DNA of 64,000 nt from Butyrivibrio sp. M55 (GCF_900116865.1 NZ_FPCD01000004.1:1-64000), one strand, 5' to 3'. Counted from the stretch's first letter, positions 36,233 through 45,257 are shown. The notes: generated from the letters alone by a model not told the origin. Made by a program: numbers and translations.

Positions 36233-36267
36233 ACTGTCTTGTCAGTAGACTTTACATGTGGTAGACT
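36233..36267 (+). promoter_or_regulatory. nadA promoter with candidate NiaR operator
   Basis: -35 TTGTCA (36239-36244), 17-base spacer, -10 TAGACT (36262-36267). An imperfect palindrome ACTGTCTTGTCAGT (36233-36246) covers the -35 box and resembles NiaR sites, which contain TGTCTTGACA-like cores. NiaR, the niacin-responsive repressor, is encoded at the end of the same operon. Confidence 0.55.
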
Positions 36268-36307
36268 GTGAGAAAAATTACATAGACTCACAAAAAAGGG
36301 GAGAGTA

Positions 36308-37219
36308 ATGATTAGCGAAATAGTTGATGAAATTGAAAAGTTAAAAAAGGAAAAGAACGCGGTAATTCTGGCTCATTATTATGTGACCGACTGGGTGCAG
36401 GAGATTGCCGATTATGTCGGAGACAGCTATTACCTTGCAAAGGTGGCAACAGAACTTAAGGAAAGTACGATCGTCTTTGCGGGAGTAAGTTTCATGGGAG
36501 AATCCGCTAAGATTCTTAATCCGGAAAAGACAGTGCTTATGCCTGATATGCAGGCGGACTGCCCGATGGCACATATGGCTGAGGTTAAGAGAATCGAGCA
36601 GGTCAGAAAAGAGTATGATGATGTCGCTGTTGTTTGCTACATCAATTCAACAGCAGAGCTTAAGACACATTCGGACGTATGCGTTACTTCTTCAAACGCC
36701 ATGAAGATCGTAAAGTCTCTTCCAAACAAAAACATATTCTTTATTCCCGACGAGAACCTTGGAAGATACATTGCAACAAAAGTTCCTGAGAAGAATTTTA
36801 TTTTTAATGACGGTTTTTGTCATGTACACAAAGGCATAACTTTTGAGCAGATAAAGGCGGCAAAAGAAGCTCATCCGAACGCGGAAGTTCTTGCTCATCC
36901 CGAGTGTACTTTGAAGGCGCTTGAACTTGCGGATTACATCGGAAGTACGGCAGGCATCATAGATTACGCAGCAAAATCTGATAAAGAGGAGTTCATCATC
37001 GCAACAGAGCTTGGCGTGCTCTATCAGTTGGAAACAAGCAACCCCGGAAAGAAGTTCTATTCGGCAGGCGCTACCCAGACTTGTCCCAATATGAAAAAAG
37101 TAACATTGGAGAAAGTCAGAGATTGTTTAAGAGACAATACCGGAGTGGTTGAAGTTAGTGACGAGAAGAGGGAATATGCATTAAAGCCTCTTTCAAGAAT
37201 GTTGGAGCTGGCAAAATAA
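36308..37219 (+). CDS. nadA: Quinolinate synthase NadA
   Basis: 303 aa, the normal length. It condenses iminoaspartate with dihydroxyacetone phosphate to quinolinate using a 4Fe-4S cluster. Visible family signs: ILAHYYVTDWVQEIADYVGDS at the N-terminus (here read in parts), the cluster cysteines in ADCPMAH (Cys85) and TQTCPNMK near 258, and a conserved HPEC. First gene of nadA-nadB-nadC-niaR; its stop overlaps the nadB start by one base. Confidence 0.95.
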   Translation: MISEIVDEIEKLKKEKNAVILAHYYVTDWVQEIADYVGDSYYLAKVATELKESTIVFAGVSFMGESAKILNPEKTVLMPDMQADCPMAHMAEVKRIEQVRKEYDDVAVVCYINSTAELKTHSDVCVTSSNAMKIVKSLPNKNIFFIPDENLGRYIATKVPEKNFIFNDGFCHVHKGITFEQIKAAKEAHPNAEVLAHPECTLKALELADYIGSTAGIIDYAAKSDKEEFIIATELGVLYQLETSNPGKKFYSAGATQTCPNMKKVTLEKVRDCLRDNTGVVEVSDEKREYALKPLSRMLELAK

Positions 37220-38529
37220 TGGAAAAGAAATTTGATGTTGTAATAGTAGGAACCGGTGCGGCAGGTCTTTTCTGCGCACTTAGCTTACCGCAGGATAAAA
37301 AGATTCTTTGCATTTCAAAAGACGCACTTGACGGAAGCGACAGCTTTTTGGCACAGGGCGGAATCTGCATGTTAAGAGATGATAATGATTACGATTCTTA
37401 TTTTGAGGATACCATGAGAGCCGGCCATTATGAGAACCGCAAAGAATCCGTTGAGATCATGATAAAAAGCTCACAGCAGATTATTCACGATCTTGAAGAC
37501 TATGGCGTGGAGTTTGAAAAAAAGGATGGGCAATTCGTATTTACTAAAGAAGGTGCTCATTCGGATAACAGAATTCTTTTCCATGCGGATGTTACCGGAA
37601 GAGAAATTACAGGTAAACTCTTGGCCAGAGCGCAGGAGAGAGAGAACATCACATTGATGGACTACACGACAATGGTTGACTGGGTATGCAGGGATAATGT
37701 CTGCTACGGTATTGTGGTCGCGGATAAAGACGGCAAAACGGAAGCCATTGAAGCGGATGTAACAGTTCTTGCATGCGGGGGACTTGGAGGTGTTTATAAA
37801 CATTCAACAAACTTCCGTCATATCTCGGGAGATGCACTGGCAATTGCCATGTATCACAATGTACGACTGGAAAACTGTGATTATGTGCAGATTCATCCGA
37901 CAACTCTTTTTACAAGACAGAGCGGAAGGAGCTTTCTTATCTCGGAATCTGTAAGAGGAGAGGGCGCGGTACTTCGTGACAAAGACGGAAAGCGATTTAC
38001 GGATGAACTTCAGCCAAGAGATGTTGTCAGCAATGCAATTTTGGCCAAGATGAAAGAACAGGGAACAGAGCACGTGTGGCTTGATTTTTCTCCGATTCCG
38101 AAAGAGAAGATACTTAATCACTTCCCTAATATATACAAGCATTGCACAGAAGCCGGATTCAATCCGCTTAAGACTTGGGTTCCGGTTGTGCCTGCGCAGC
38201 ACTATTTCATGGGAGGCATATATGTAGACAAGGATTCAAGAACCACAATGAATCAGCTGTACGCGATTGGAGAGACGAGCTGTAACGGCGTACACGGAAG
38301 AAATCGACTTGCGAGCAATTCTCTTTTGGAGAGCCTTGTGTTTGCAAAGCGCGCGGCAGCAGATATTATTGCCACAAAAGAATTCAAAAAGGCAGCAGAT
38401 TTTGATAAGCTGATTAACATGGATGATTACGAGGATCTGCCCGGAATCATGAAAAAATATCATGAGATGGTAGTTGAAGAAATAAAAGAAGAAGCAAGAT
38501 TACGTGCTTTGAAAGAGGAGGCAGTATAA
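37219..38529 (+). CDS. nadB: L-aspartate oxidase NadB
   Basis: 436 aa. FAD-binding GTGAAGLFCAL at about 11-21, a second cofactor region ACGGLGGVYKHSTN and the active-site regions GEGAVLRDKDG and GVHGRNRLASNSLLESLVF are all present. It oxidises aspartate to iminoaspartate, the substrate of NadA. It is about 100 residues shorter than the E. coli enzyme because the C-terminal helical domain is reduced, common in clostridial NadB. Overlaps nadA by one base. Confidence 0.94.
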   Translation: MEKKFDVVIVGTGAAGLFCALSLPQDKKILCISKDALDGSDSFLAQGGICMLRDDNDYDSYFEDTMRAGHYENRKESVEIMIKSSQQIIHDLEDYGVEFEKKDGQFVFTKEGAHSDNRILFHADVTGREITGKLLARAQERENITLMDYTTMVDWVCRDNVCYGIVVADKDGKTEAIEADVTVLACGGLGGVYKHSTNFRHISGDALAIAMYHNVRLENCDYVQIHPTTLFTRQSGRSFLISESVRGEGAVLRDKDGKRFTDELQPRDVVSNAILAKMKEQGTEHVWLDFSPIPKEKILNHFPNIYKHCTEAGFNPLKTWVPVVPAQHYFMGGIYVDKDSRTTMNQLYAIGETSCNGVHGRNRLASNSLLESLVFAKRAAADIIATKEFKKAADFDKLINMDDYEDLPGIMKKYHEMVVEEIKEEARLRALKEEAV

Positions 38530-38532
38530 AAA

Positions 38533-39384
38533 ATGAACGATATAACTATGAAATTAAATGCAGATGAGCTGATAAAGATGGCTCTTAGGGAAGATATATC
38601 AAGCGAGGATGTCAGCACAAATGCAGTTATGCCAAATGCACAGGCAGGTGAGGTAGAGCTTATCAGTAAGCAGGACGGCATCATCTGCGGCATGGATGTT
38701 TATGAGAGAGTTTTCAAGATCCTTAATGAAAGCGTTGTTGTGGAAAAATATGTTACAGACGGCGATGAAGTCAAAAAAGGTCAGCTTATGGCGAAGGTAA
38801 AAGGCGACGTAAGAGTTCTTTTATCAGGTGAGAGAGTTGCGCTTAATTATCTTCAGAGAATGAGCGGAATTGCTACATATACACATCAGGTTGCAGCTCT
38901 TCTTGAAGGCAGCAAGACAGTTCTTCTTGATACCAGAAAGACTACGCCCAATATGCGAATCTTTGAGAAGTACGCGGTAAAATGCGGTGGCGGTCAGAAT
39001 CACAGATACAATCTTTCTGACGGAATTCTTTTAAAAGACAATCATATCGGTGCGGCAGGTTCTGTAACAAAGGCTATACAGCTTGCTAAGGAATATGCTC
39101 CTTTTGTAAGAAAGATTGAAATTGAGACAGAGACACTTGATCAGGTAAAAGAGGCGGTAGAAGCAGGCGCAGACATTATCATGCTTGATAACATGGATCC
39201 TGCGACAATGAAAGAAGCTGTTAAGATCATTGACGGACGTGCAAAAACAGAATGCTCCGGAAATGTTACAAAAGAAAACATTTTAAATATTATCGATAGT
39301 GGAGTAGACTATGTATCAAGTGGTGCTCTTACTTATGCGGCACCGATCTTGGATATTTCAATGAAGAACTTGCACGTAATATAG
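38533..39384 (+). CDS. nadC: Nicotinate-nucleotide pyrophosphorylase NadC
   Basis: 283 aa, normal length. It converts quinolinate and PRPP to nicotinate mononucleotide. Signature segments: RVALNYLQRMSGIAT, LDTRKTTPNMR, KCGGGQNHRYNLSDGILLKD (with the conserved Lys and His) and IMLDNMDP. Third gene of the operon, 3 bases after nadB. Confidence 0.95.
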   Translation: MNDITMKLNADELIKMALREDISSEDVSTNAVMPNAQAGEVELISKQDGIICGMDVYERVFKILNESVVVEKYVTDGDEVKKGQLMAKVKGDVRVLLSGERVALNYLQRMSGIATYTHQVAALLEGSKTVLLDTRKTTPNMRIFEKYAVKCGGGQNHRYNLSDGILLKDNHIGAAGSVTKAIQLAKEYAPFVRKIEIETETLDQVKEAVEAGADIIMLDNMDPATMKEAVKIIDGRAKTECSGNVTKENILNIIDSGVDYVSSGALTYAAPILDISMKNLHVI

Positions 39385-39392
39385 GAGGTCAT

Positions 39393-39926
39393 ATGGATGG
39401 ACAGGCCAGAAGAAATAAGATAATTGAGATTGTAAAAAAATCTGACAAGCCTGTGTCCGGTACATTTTTGGCTGAACAGCTGGATGTCAGCCGCCAGGTG
39501 GTGGTCACGGATATTGCACTTATCAGGGCAAACGGTGTAAATATTTTATCCACTAATCGAGGGTATATCATTAATTCAGATAGCAGATGTGAAAGGATAA
39601 TAAAGAGCCGGCACACAGATGAGCAGATTCTGGATGAGTTGTTTACGATAGTTGATAACGGAGGATGTGCAGAGAGCACTATAATAAATCACAGATATTA
39701 TAACAGGCTGGAAGCACCACTCAATGTCAGCTCGCGCCGTGAGGCAAAAAAATTTATGGAAGCGATTGAATCCGGTAAATCTAAAACGTTAAGTTCCGCT
39801 ACAAGTGGATATCATTATCACGTTATAAGCGCAGATGATGAAGCTACGCTTGATATAATCGAAGAAGAGCTGAAGGCCAAGGGATACTGGTTACCGCTTG
39901 ATGATTGGATCTCAAAAAATAAGTAA
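39393..39926 (+). CDS. niaR: NiaR niacin-responsive repressor
   Basis: 177 aa. N-terminal HTH (GTFLAEQLDVSRQVVVTDIALIR) and a C-terminal 3H domain with the three conserved histidines (SRHTDEQ, INHRYY, GYHYHV) that bind metal and nicotinic acid. It represses NAD synthesis genes when niacin is present and closes the nadABC operon, so the operon should be self-regulated through the site near 36233. Confidence 0.9.
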   Translation: MDGQARRNKIIEIVKKSDKPVSGTFLAEQLDVSRQVVVTDIALIRANGVNILSTNRGYIINSDSRCERIIKSRHTDEQILDELFTIVDNGGCAESTIINHRYYNRLEAPLNVSSRREAKKFMEAIESGKSKTLSSATSGYHYHVISADDEATLDIIEEELKAKGYWLPLDDWISKNK

Positions 39927-39931
39927 GTATG

Positions 39932-39959
39932 GGAAACGCTGCGAGGCGTTTCCTTTTTT
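39932..39959 (+). terminator. Terminator of the nad operon
   Basis: GGAAACGC, loop TGCGAG, GCGTTTCC, then six T. Confidence 0.85.
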
Positions 39960-40025
39960 GTTGCATATTGTGCGACACATCAGGGGCTATATTGGTTGAT
40001 TTCATAAAAGGTTAATGGTAAAGTA

Positions 40026-40042
40026 ATATTTGTAACAAATAT
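40026..40042. repeat. 17-bp palindrome upstream of secreted protein gene
   Basis: ATATTTG-TAA-CAAATAT, about 180 bases ahead of the start at 40223. A regulator site is possible; A+T-rich palindromes also arise by chance. Confidence 0.4.
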
Positions 40043-40222
40043 ATTAATAGTTGGTGTCGAGTTAATTATGAGAGAAACTTGAGTATTTAGACGTTGGGGG
40101 TATATTTACTGAAAAAGTTTATTTTTTGAGGCATTTTGATTTACGAAAAATTGTTAAATGCCCGTTAGCAATGTCTCTTATAAAATGTATGACACTACCT
40201 ACATTGCTATTGGGGGTACAAT

Positions 40223-42409
40223 ATGAACAAAAAAACCTTATTATCTACTTTTACGGCGGTCGGAATGGCTGCGGTGCTGGCAATTTCGCCGGTTCAAAGT
40301 ATTGATATAGAAGCAGCACCGGTTAACACTATCTCAACAACAGCGGTCGCTTCTTCGAATATTGTCGATCTTACAAGAAATGACGCTTACAAAGTACGTG
40401 ATGCTTTTTATTCACTTTCTGACAACAGCGTAAACCGTATGGCTTCTGAACATTTCCAGATCATATGGGGAAAAAGCAACTCAACCAATATAAGAATTGA
40501 TGAGGAATTCATCAAGGGAAATCTGACAAATCTTGAAAATATCTACGCCTTTTATACCCAGGAACTTGGTATGAAAGATATCGGCGTTTCAGGTAATTCA
40601 AAATTCAAGACTAACGTATATATTTCTAATACAGGACTTAGAGCCTTTGAAGATAACTGGGCATATATGAACACTGACAGAGAGGGCTTTGGATTCCTTT
40701 TTGTTGCACCGGGAGCAATGGTAGTATCCGATCCTAATCCAAGCTGGGTGCTTCCTCATGAGCTTGCACACGTGTTTACTTACTACCAGGGCGGAACAAT
40801 CGACTATCCTTGGTATGAGTCAACAGCTAACTGGTTCAGAGATCAGTTCCTCGGAAGTGAATATTATTGCTACCATGGTAAGAAGTTTGGACCTTATTCA
40901 GATTTCTTTTCACCATATTTGATAAATGCGGATTACTATGTGCCTCATATGCTCAACTGGTATGACACATGGCCGATCTTCCTTTATATTTCAGAGAACC
41001 CTGATAACATCCAGGGACTTGGAATGGATCTTATTCATAAGATTTTGGAAAACAAGCAGAAAGATGATTCAATGTATGCAACAATCGAGAGACTTTCAGG
41101 AGTGCCTATCAAGACAATCCTCGGCGGAATGTCCAAGAGACTTGCAACTATGGATTTCAGCAGACAGAAATTCTATCTTGAGCATCTCAACAATGAGACT
41201 TTGAGAGAACCCGGAAATCGTGAGAAGATCTATACAACTCTTGAAAGAGCAGATGCACAGGGCTATCAGGCAGTTCCTGCAAACAAGGCTCCTATGCAGA
41301 CCGGATTTAACGTAATCCCTCTTAATGTTGATCTTAAGAAGGGCGGAATCTCTGCAGACTTCGTTAACACATCAGGAGTACAGGGATCTGATTTCAGAGT
41401 AACATTGGTTACAAATACAGCTGACAACAAGACTCGTTATTCAGAGACTTTCAGCAGCGGAAAAGGAACAATCGCACTTCATGGCGATGAGACAGCAGCT
41501 TATCTTGTAGTTTGTGCAACACCCGACAGACTCAAGGGATATCACACAGACTGGAACTCAAAGACAACTGAGAGCGATACAAGATTTACATATAAAGTTA
41601 AGATATCAAGCGTTGACGGTACACCTACACCTGCTCAGGAAGAGAAAAAAGAAGATGCAACACCCGAACCTGAGAAGAAAGAGGATACTTCAGCGGTAAC
41701 ACCTGAACCTGACAAGAAGACTGATGAGACACCTTCAGAGTCAGAGAAGGTTACCGAGAACAAGGATAATGACAAAAAAGAAGATGCTAATAAGGACGAT
41801 GCCAATAAAGAGAATTCAAATAAAGAAAATACAAATAAAGAGAATTCCAATAAGGACACCGGAAATAAAGAAACATCTACTGATTCTCAAAAGGTAACCG
41901 ATAACAAGGATAACGCAAATAAGAATGCAACTGACAGTGCTTCAAACGGAAATACTGCCCAGCCTACAGACACATCCAATAAGAAGGACGATGTGATCAG
42001 CTCGGGAGTTTCAACCGATACAAATTATCGTGGTGATGAAAACAATAACAAGGATAATAATACATCATCCGATAATAACAACAATAATTTCAGCAATGAC
42101 AGCAACAACGGCTTCGACAGTAATAACGGAAACAGTGCTACTTGGCCGTTTGGAATAACTGAGGGTAACTGCAATAACGGAACATGGCCGACAGATACAT
42201 CTTGTGGTGGTGACAGTACAGGATACAAGCCTTCACCGATAGGACCCGGATATACAAACGGAAATACATGCGGCAACACTCAGGGATTTGATACAAGCAC
42301 GCAGGGAACCGATACAGTAGATTTTGACTACATGTTCGAGGAAGAAGATTCCGGAAGTTCAATCTGGAAGATAATTGGAGCAATAATAAAGAGATTCTTC
42401 GGATTTTGA
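40223..42409 (+). CDS. Secreted HExxH metallopeptidase-like protein with low-complexity tail
   Basis: 728 aa. An N-terminal signal peptide (about 1-32, ending near AAP) leads to a domain of about 400 residues with HELAH at 179-183 and a downstream Glu199 in YESTANW, spaced like a gluzincin zinc site; the family resembles DUF6055-type proteins. Residues about 470-690 are a long linker rich in Lys, Asp, Asn, Thr and Glu with short repeats (KENSNKENTNKENSNK). The last 15 residues are hydrophobic and basic (IIGAIIKRFFGF). No LPxTG motif. Preceded by GGGGGT. Likely acts on surface or host/plant glycoprotein; substrate unknown. Confidence 0.75.
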   Translation: MNKKTLLSTFTAVGMAAVLAISPVQSIDIEAAPVNTISTTAVASSNIVDLTRNDAYKVRDAFYSLSDNSVNRMASEHFQIIWGKSNSTNIRIDEEFIKGNLTNLENIYAFYTQELGMKDIGVSGNSKFKTNVYISNTGLRAFEDNWAYMNTDREGFGFLFVAPGAMVVSDPNPSWVLPHELAHVFTYYQGGTIDYPWYESTANWFRDQFLGSEYYCYHGKKFGPYSDFFSPYLINADYYVPHMLNWYDTWPIFLYISENPDNIQGLGMDLIHKILENKQKDDSMYATIERLSGVPIKTILGGMSKRLATMDFSRQKFYLEHLNNETLREPGNREKIYTTLERADAQGYQAVPANKAPMQTGFNVIPLNVDLKKGGISADFVNTSGVQGSDFRVTLVTNTADNKTRYSETFSSGKGTIALHGDETAAYLVVCATPDRLKGYHTDWNSKTTESDTRFTYKVKISSVDGTPTPAQEEKKEDATPEPEKKEDTSAVTPEPDKKTDETPSESEKVTENKDNDKKEDANKDDANKENSNKENTNKENSNKDTGNKETSTDSQKVTDNKDNANKNATDSASNGNTAQPTDTSNKKDDVISSGVSTDTNYRGDENNNKDNNTSSDNNNNNFSNDSNNGFDSNNGNSATWPFGITEGNCNNGTWPTDTSCGGDSTGYKPSPIGPGYTNGNTCGNTQGFDTSTQGTDTVDFDYMFEEEDSGSSIWKIIGAIIKRFFGF

Positions 42410-42438
42410 TAAATGAATACTGGAATATGATTAAAAGA

Positions 42439-42476
42439 CCTTATCAGGCTGGTATACAGTTTGATGAGGCCTTTTT
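42439..42476 (+). terminator. Terminator after the secreted protein gene
   Basis: CCTTATCA, 15-base loop, TGATGAGG (one G-T pair), followed by CCTTTTT. Confidence 0.65.
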
Positions 42477-42602
42477 ACAAAAAAACGTTTATAATATATG
42501 TATATATCGAATATATATGTATGGCTATTTTTTTATAAAGAATGTAGTATAAAAGAAAGAGAGAGAATATAGGACTTTGCAGAAAGGGAGAAGGGATACT
42601 AC

Positions 42603-43283
42603 ATGAATGAAATGACAAGCACCCAAAAAAAGCTTAGCTGTGTTTTAAAGATAATCGTAATATTGTCTGCGTTTATCGGAACCGGTATAAGTGCTTACGG
42701 AGACAGAGATGTGTTCTTCTGCGGACTCAATATCTTTATGTATTTCACCAATCAATCAAATATTGTGATAGCGGTCATATGCGCAGTGGGCTTATACTTG
42801 ATTGTGAAAAACAAAAAGATAAGCGAATTACATTACATTGTGAAGTATGTGGGAACTGTTGCCATTACACTCACAGGCGTTGTATTTATTGCGGTACTTG
42901 CGCCGGCCTCGGGACCGGAAGCATGGGATCTGCATAACGTGCTTGCGCATATTGTTGTTCCGATAGCATCGATTGCGGATTTCTTTGTTATCATTCCCGG
43001 AGTAAAGTTCAAAAAGAAGGATGTCCTTTATGTTATAATTCCGCCGCTTTTATATGTGATATATGCCGGAATAGGCTACGTCAGAGGCTGGGATTTTTAT
43101 GCGGGAAATACCTATCCGTACTTTTTCCTTAATTGGGGAAGCCCCGCCGGAGCGTTTGGATTTATAAAAGAGTCACCTTTTATGGGATGTGTATGGTGGA
43201 TATTGGCATTGCTTATTTTCCTTATCATCATGGGATATGTGTATCTGGTGATAGTGGATCATATGGGAAAAAAGAGTAAGTAA
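42603..43283 (+). CDS. Pr6Pr-type integral membrane protein (paralogue 1)
   Basis: 226 aa with six predicted membrane segments. The TGISAYGDRDVFF region, HNVLAHIVVPIASIADF and the late YPYFFLNWGSPAGAFGF are features of the Pr6Pr family, six-helix proteins of unknown function in bacteria and eukaryotes. A close paralogue lies at 48935, sharing these same segments nearly unchanged. Function unknown. Confidence 0.75.
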   Translation: MNEMTSTQKKLSCVLKIIVILSAFIGTGISAYGDRDVFFCGLNIFMYFTNQSNIVIAVICAVGLYLIVKNKKISELHYIVKYVGTVAITLTGVVFIAVLAPASGPEAWDLHNVLAHIVVPIASIADFFVIIPGVKFKKKDVLYVIIPPLLYVIYAGIGYVRGWDFYAGNTYPYFFLNWGSPAGAFGFIKESPFMGCVWWILALLIFLIIMGYVYLVIVDHMGKKSK

Positions 43284-43286
43284 TCC

Positions 43287-43313
43287 TAAATTATTAAACA
43301 AAATAGCCGATAT
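43287..43313 (+). promoter_or_regulatory. Sigma-28 (SigD/FliA-type) promoter
   Basis: TAAA (43287-43290), exactly 15 bases, then GCCGATAT (43306-43313). This is the full consensus of the flagellar sigma factor of Gram-positive bacteria. It lies 103 bases ahead of the gene at 43416, with a hairpin in between. Confidence 0.8.
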
Positions 43314-43333
43314 ATTAGATAGCAATGGAAATG

Positions 43334-43381
43334 CGTGTCTTTTCAACGGATTGACGATTCTTTTGAAAGGGCACGTTTTTT
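43334..43381 (+). terminator. Terminator-like hairpin in the leader
   Basis: CGTGTCTTTTCAA (43334-43346) pairs with TTGAAAGGGCACG (43363-43375, two G-T pairs), followed by six T. It can end transcripts of the Pr6Pr gene, but also sits downstream of the sigma-28 promoter. Confidence 0.65.
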
Positions 43382-43415
43382 CATTCTATAAACTAATCAG
43401 GAGGTGTATGAGTAT

Positions 43416-43976
43416 ATGGGAATTGATGCGGTGGTTTGCGGTTACAACAATAATACTTCAGGTTCGGCTACGGGGAAAAAAGGTTTAAGAAAGCTTAATG
43501 CTACCGGCGAAAGCTTTGAAATAAAGCCGTTTTCAGCGAATGATAAGAAATGTCCGTATAGCATTCTTGCGAAAGATGGAGTCATACATTATAACGGGGT
43601 AACTTTTGGATGTGATTATACACAGAATGCCATAACACTCGGAGATATGTCTGAAAAGGATAAAATCCTTAGAATTGCTCTTCCAAGTGGTGGCAGTCTT
43701 CATTTGAATGTAGATAATATTGATTCTCTGTCAAAGGCAGCAGATATGTTTACACCTGAGGACCTCAATGCAATCATGCGTGCAATTCACGAGTACAATC
43801 ACTGTACGAGAAAGCGCCATGAGATTGAGGAAGAGAAAGCAAAACCGATAGATGAAGTGGCTGAAGAAAATGAGTCTCCTGATGCGGAGAAAAAGTCTGA
43901 GATAGAGGAGAAAGCTCTTATATCACAGTTGAATGCATACCACTTGGAACAGTACCATAAGCTTATCCTTAATTAA
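43416..43976 (+). CDS. Unknown protein under sigma-28 control
   Basis: 186 aa from ATG 43416, which has CAGGAGG 10 bases upstream (the GTG at 43404 overlaps that site). The N-terminal 130 residues are mixed alpha/beta without a signal peptide or membrane segment; residues about 130-165 are charged (HEIEEEKAKPIDEVAEE) and probably coiled. I do not recognise a family. The perfect flagellar-type promoter upstream suggests a role in motility, chemotaxis or a late flagellar function. Its stop overlaps the convergent cobI gene by four bases. Confidence 0.65.
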   Translation: MGIDAVVCGYNNNTSGSATGKKGLRKLNATGESFEIKPFSANDKKCPYSILAKDGVIHYNGVTFGCDYTQNAITLGDMSEKDKILRIALPSGGSLHLNVDNIDSLSKAADMFTPEDLNAIMRAIHEYNHCTRKRHEIEEEKAKPIDEVAEENESPDAEKKSEIEEKALISQLNAYHLEQYHKLILN

Positions 43977-44632
43977 GCGGTTACTATCATAAGAGAGAAA
44001 TAGCCTGTTTTATCAGGAATCATATCAACGCCGTAATAAATAATCTCATTTTGCATGCCGCAGTTTTCAATGAGATACGCAGTTTTTCCGTCATGTCGTA
44101 TCGCGGATTTCAACTCTTTTAGTTTACTGCCGGCTTTCATGATTATAAGCGTTCCGTCAAAAGGCTTGTATTCGCCGGCTGTGATCATTACAGCTTCATC
44201 ACCTTCGGCAATTGATAATCCAATTTTGGCGGCCGCGGCGCAAAAAGAAGGAATTCCGGTTATAATTTCGATGTTATAACCGGATTTTTTTACCGCATCG
44301 GAAATGTAGGAAAATGTCGAATAAAAACCGGGATCGCCTAAAGTAAGAAATGCTACGCTCTTGCCGAATCTTAGTTCTGCAATGATCTTCTCTGCAGCAC
44401 TATTATGCGCATCCGTCAGGTTTTCTTTTTGCATCGGAAAATTAAGAGAAAGCGTTTTTTTCGATGCTATAATGGGGCAGGCTTGCAAGGCTATTGTATA
44501 TGCGATTCCCGGTTCATTATCTTTTGCAGGACAAGCAATCACATCTACTTTTTCTAATGTCTTAACAGCCTTTAATGTAAGCAGATCCGGATCTCCTGGG
44601 CCAACGCCTATTGCATATAACACTTCGCTCAT
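43973..44632 (-). CDS. cobI: Precorrin-2/cobalt-factor-II C20-methyltransferase
   Basis: 219 aa from ATG 44632, with AAAGGAG upstream at normal distance. It is an SAM-dependent tetrapyrrole methylase: YAIGVGPGDPDLLTLKAV at the N-terminus, LTLGDPGFYSTFSYI in the middle and ITGIPSFCAAAAKIG. CobI/CbiL adds the C20 methyl group in cobalamin synthesis. It is alone here, with no other cobalamin gene nearby. It overlaps the end of the gene at 43416 on the other strand by four bases. Confidence 0.88.
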   Translation of the reverse strand: MSEVLYAIGVGPGDPDLLTLKAVKTLEKVDVIACPAKDNEPGIAYTIALQACPIIASKKTLSLNFPMQKENLTDAHNSAAEKIIAELRFGKSVAFLTLGDPGFYSTFSYISDAVKKSGYNIEIITGIPSFCAAAAKIGLSIAEGDEAVMITAGEYKPFDGTLIIMKAGSKLKELKSAIRHDGKTAYLIENCGMQNEIIYYGVDMIPDKTGYFSLMIVTA

Positions 44633-44765
44633 CATAAACTCCTTTGCACTTTTATTAAAAAACAATTCGTTTTGCCATAAGCTACGATATATTATAATAA
44701 AGCATGGATTTATTACAATCAGTGCTTATTAAATTCGATTATATAAGGAACAGAGGAAAGATAAA

Positions 44766-45257
44766 ATGAAAGAGGCATATTTTGCGGGCGGATGTTTTTG
44801 GTGCGTTACGCCGATTTACAAGATGTACGGAGTTGACAAGGTAATCTGTGGCTATGCGGGTGGAAGTGAAGAAAATCCAACGTATGAACAGGTAAAGCAT
44901 CAGCAGACAGGTCATAGAGAAACAATCAAGCTTGTCTACGATCCTGAGAAAGTTTCGTTTGAAAAGTTGTTGGATATTTATTTTGCCAACGTTGATCCGT
45001 TCGACTCCGAAGGCCAGTTTATTGATAAAGGTTTTTCATATACTCTTGCGATTTTCTATAACGATGAAGATGAAAAGAATCTGGCAAGTATTAAACTCAA
45101 AGAGATTGAAAAGAACGCAGGTAAAGAGACGCATGTAGCTCTTTTGCCCTACAAGAATTTCTACGAGGCGGAAGAGTATCATCAGGATTACTATCTGAAG
45201 AACCCTGAGGCTTTTGAGAAAGAGCTTATAGAGTCCGGAAGGAAAAAAGCTGATTAA
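44766..45257 (+). CDS. msrA: Peptide-methionine (S)-S-oxide reductase MsrA
   Basis: 163 aa. Active-site AGGCFWC at 7-13, then CGYAGGS, HRETIKLVYDP and EEYHQDYYLKNP, all standard MsrA. It repairs oxidised methionine in proteins. The second, resolving region near the C-terminus has no cysteine, so it may use a partner such as the thioredoxin at 49666 in an alternative way. The GCFWC motif contains both cysteines seen. Confidence 0.93.
   Translation: MKEAYFAGGCFWCVTPIYKMYGVDKVICGYAGGSEENPTYEQVKHQQTGHRETIKLVYDPEKVSFEKLLDIYFANVDPFDSEGQFIDKGFSYTLAIFYNDEDEKNLASIKLKEIEKNAGKETHVALLPYKNFYEAEEYHQDYYLKNPEAFEKELIESGRKKAD

Noticed and set aside
41800..41880. Short tandem repeats that could be taken for a CRISPR-like array
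   Set aside because: They are in-frame codon repeats encoding KENSNK-type units inside a coding linker, with no spacer-repeat periodicity. No CRISPR array was seen anywhere in the window.
41635..42279. Reverse-strand Leu/Ser-rich frames opposite the low-complexity tail of the secreted protein
   Set aside because: They mirror the repetitive Lys/Asp/Asn codons of the forward gene and have no starts of quality.
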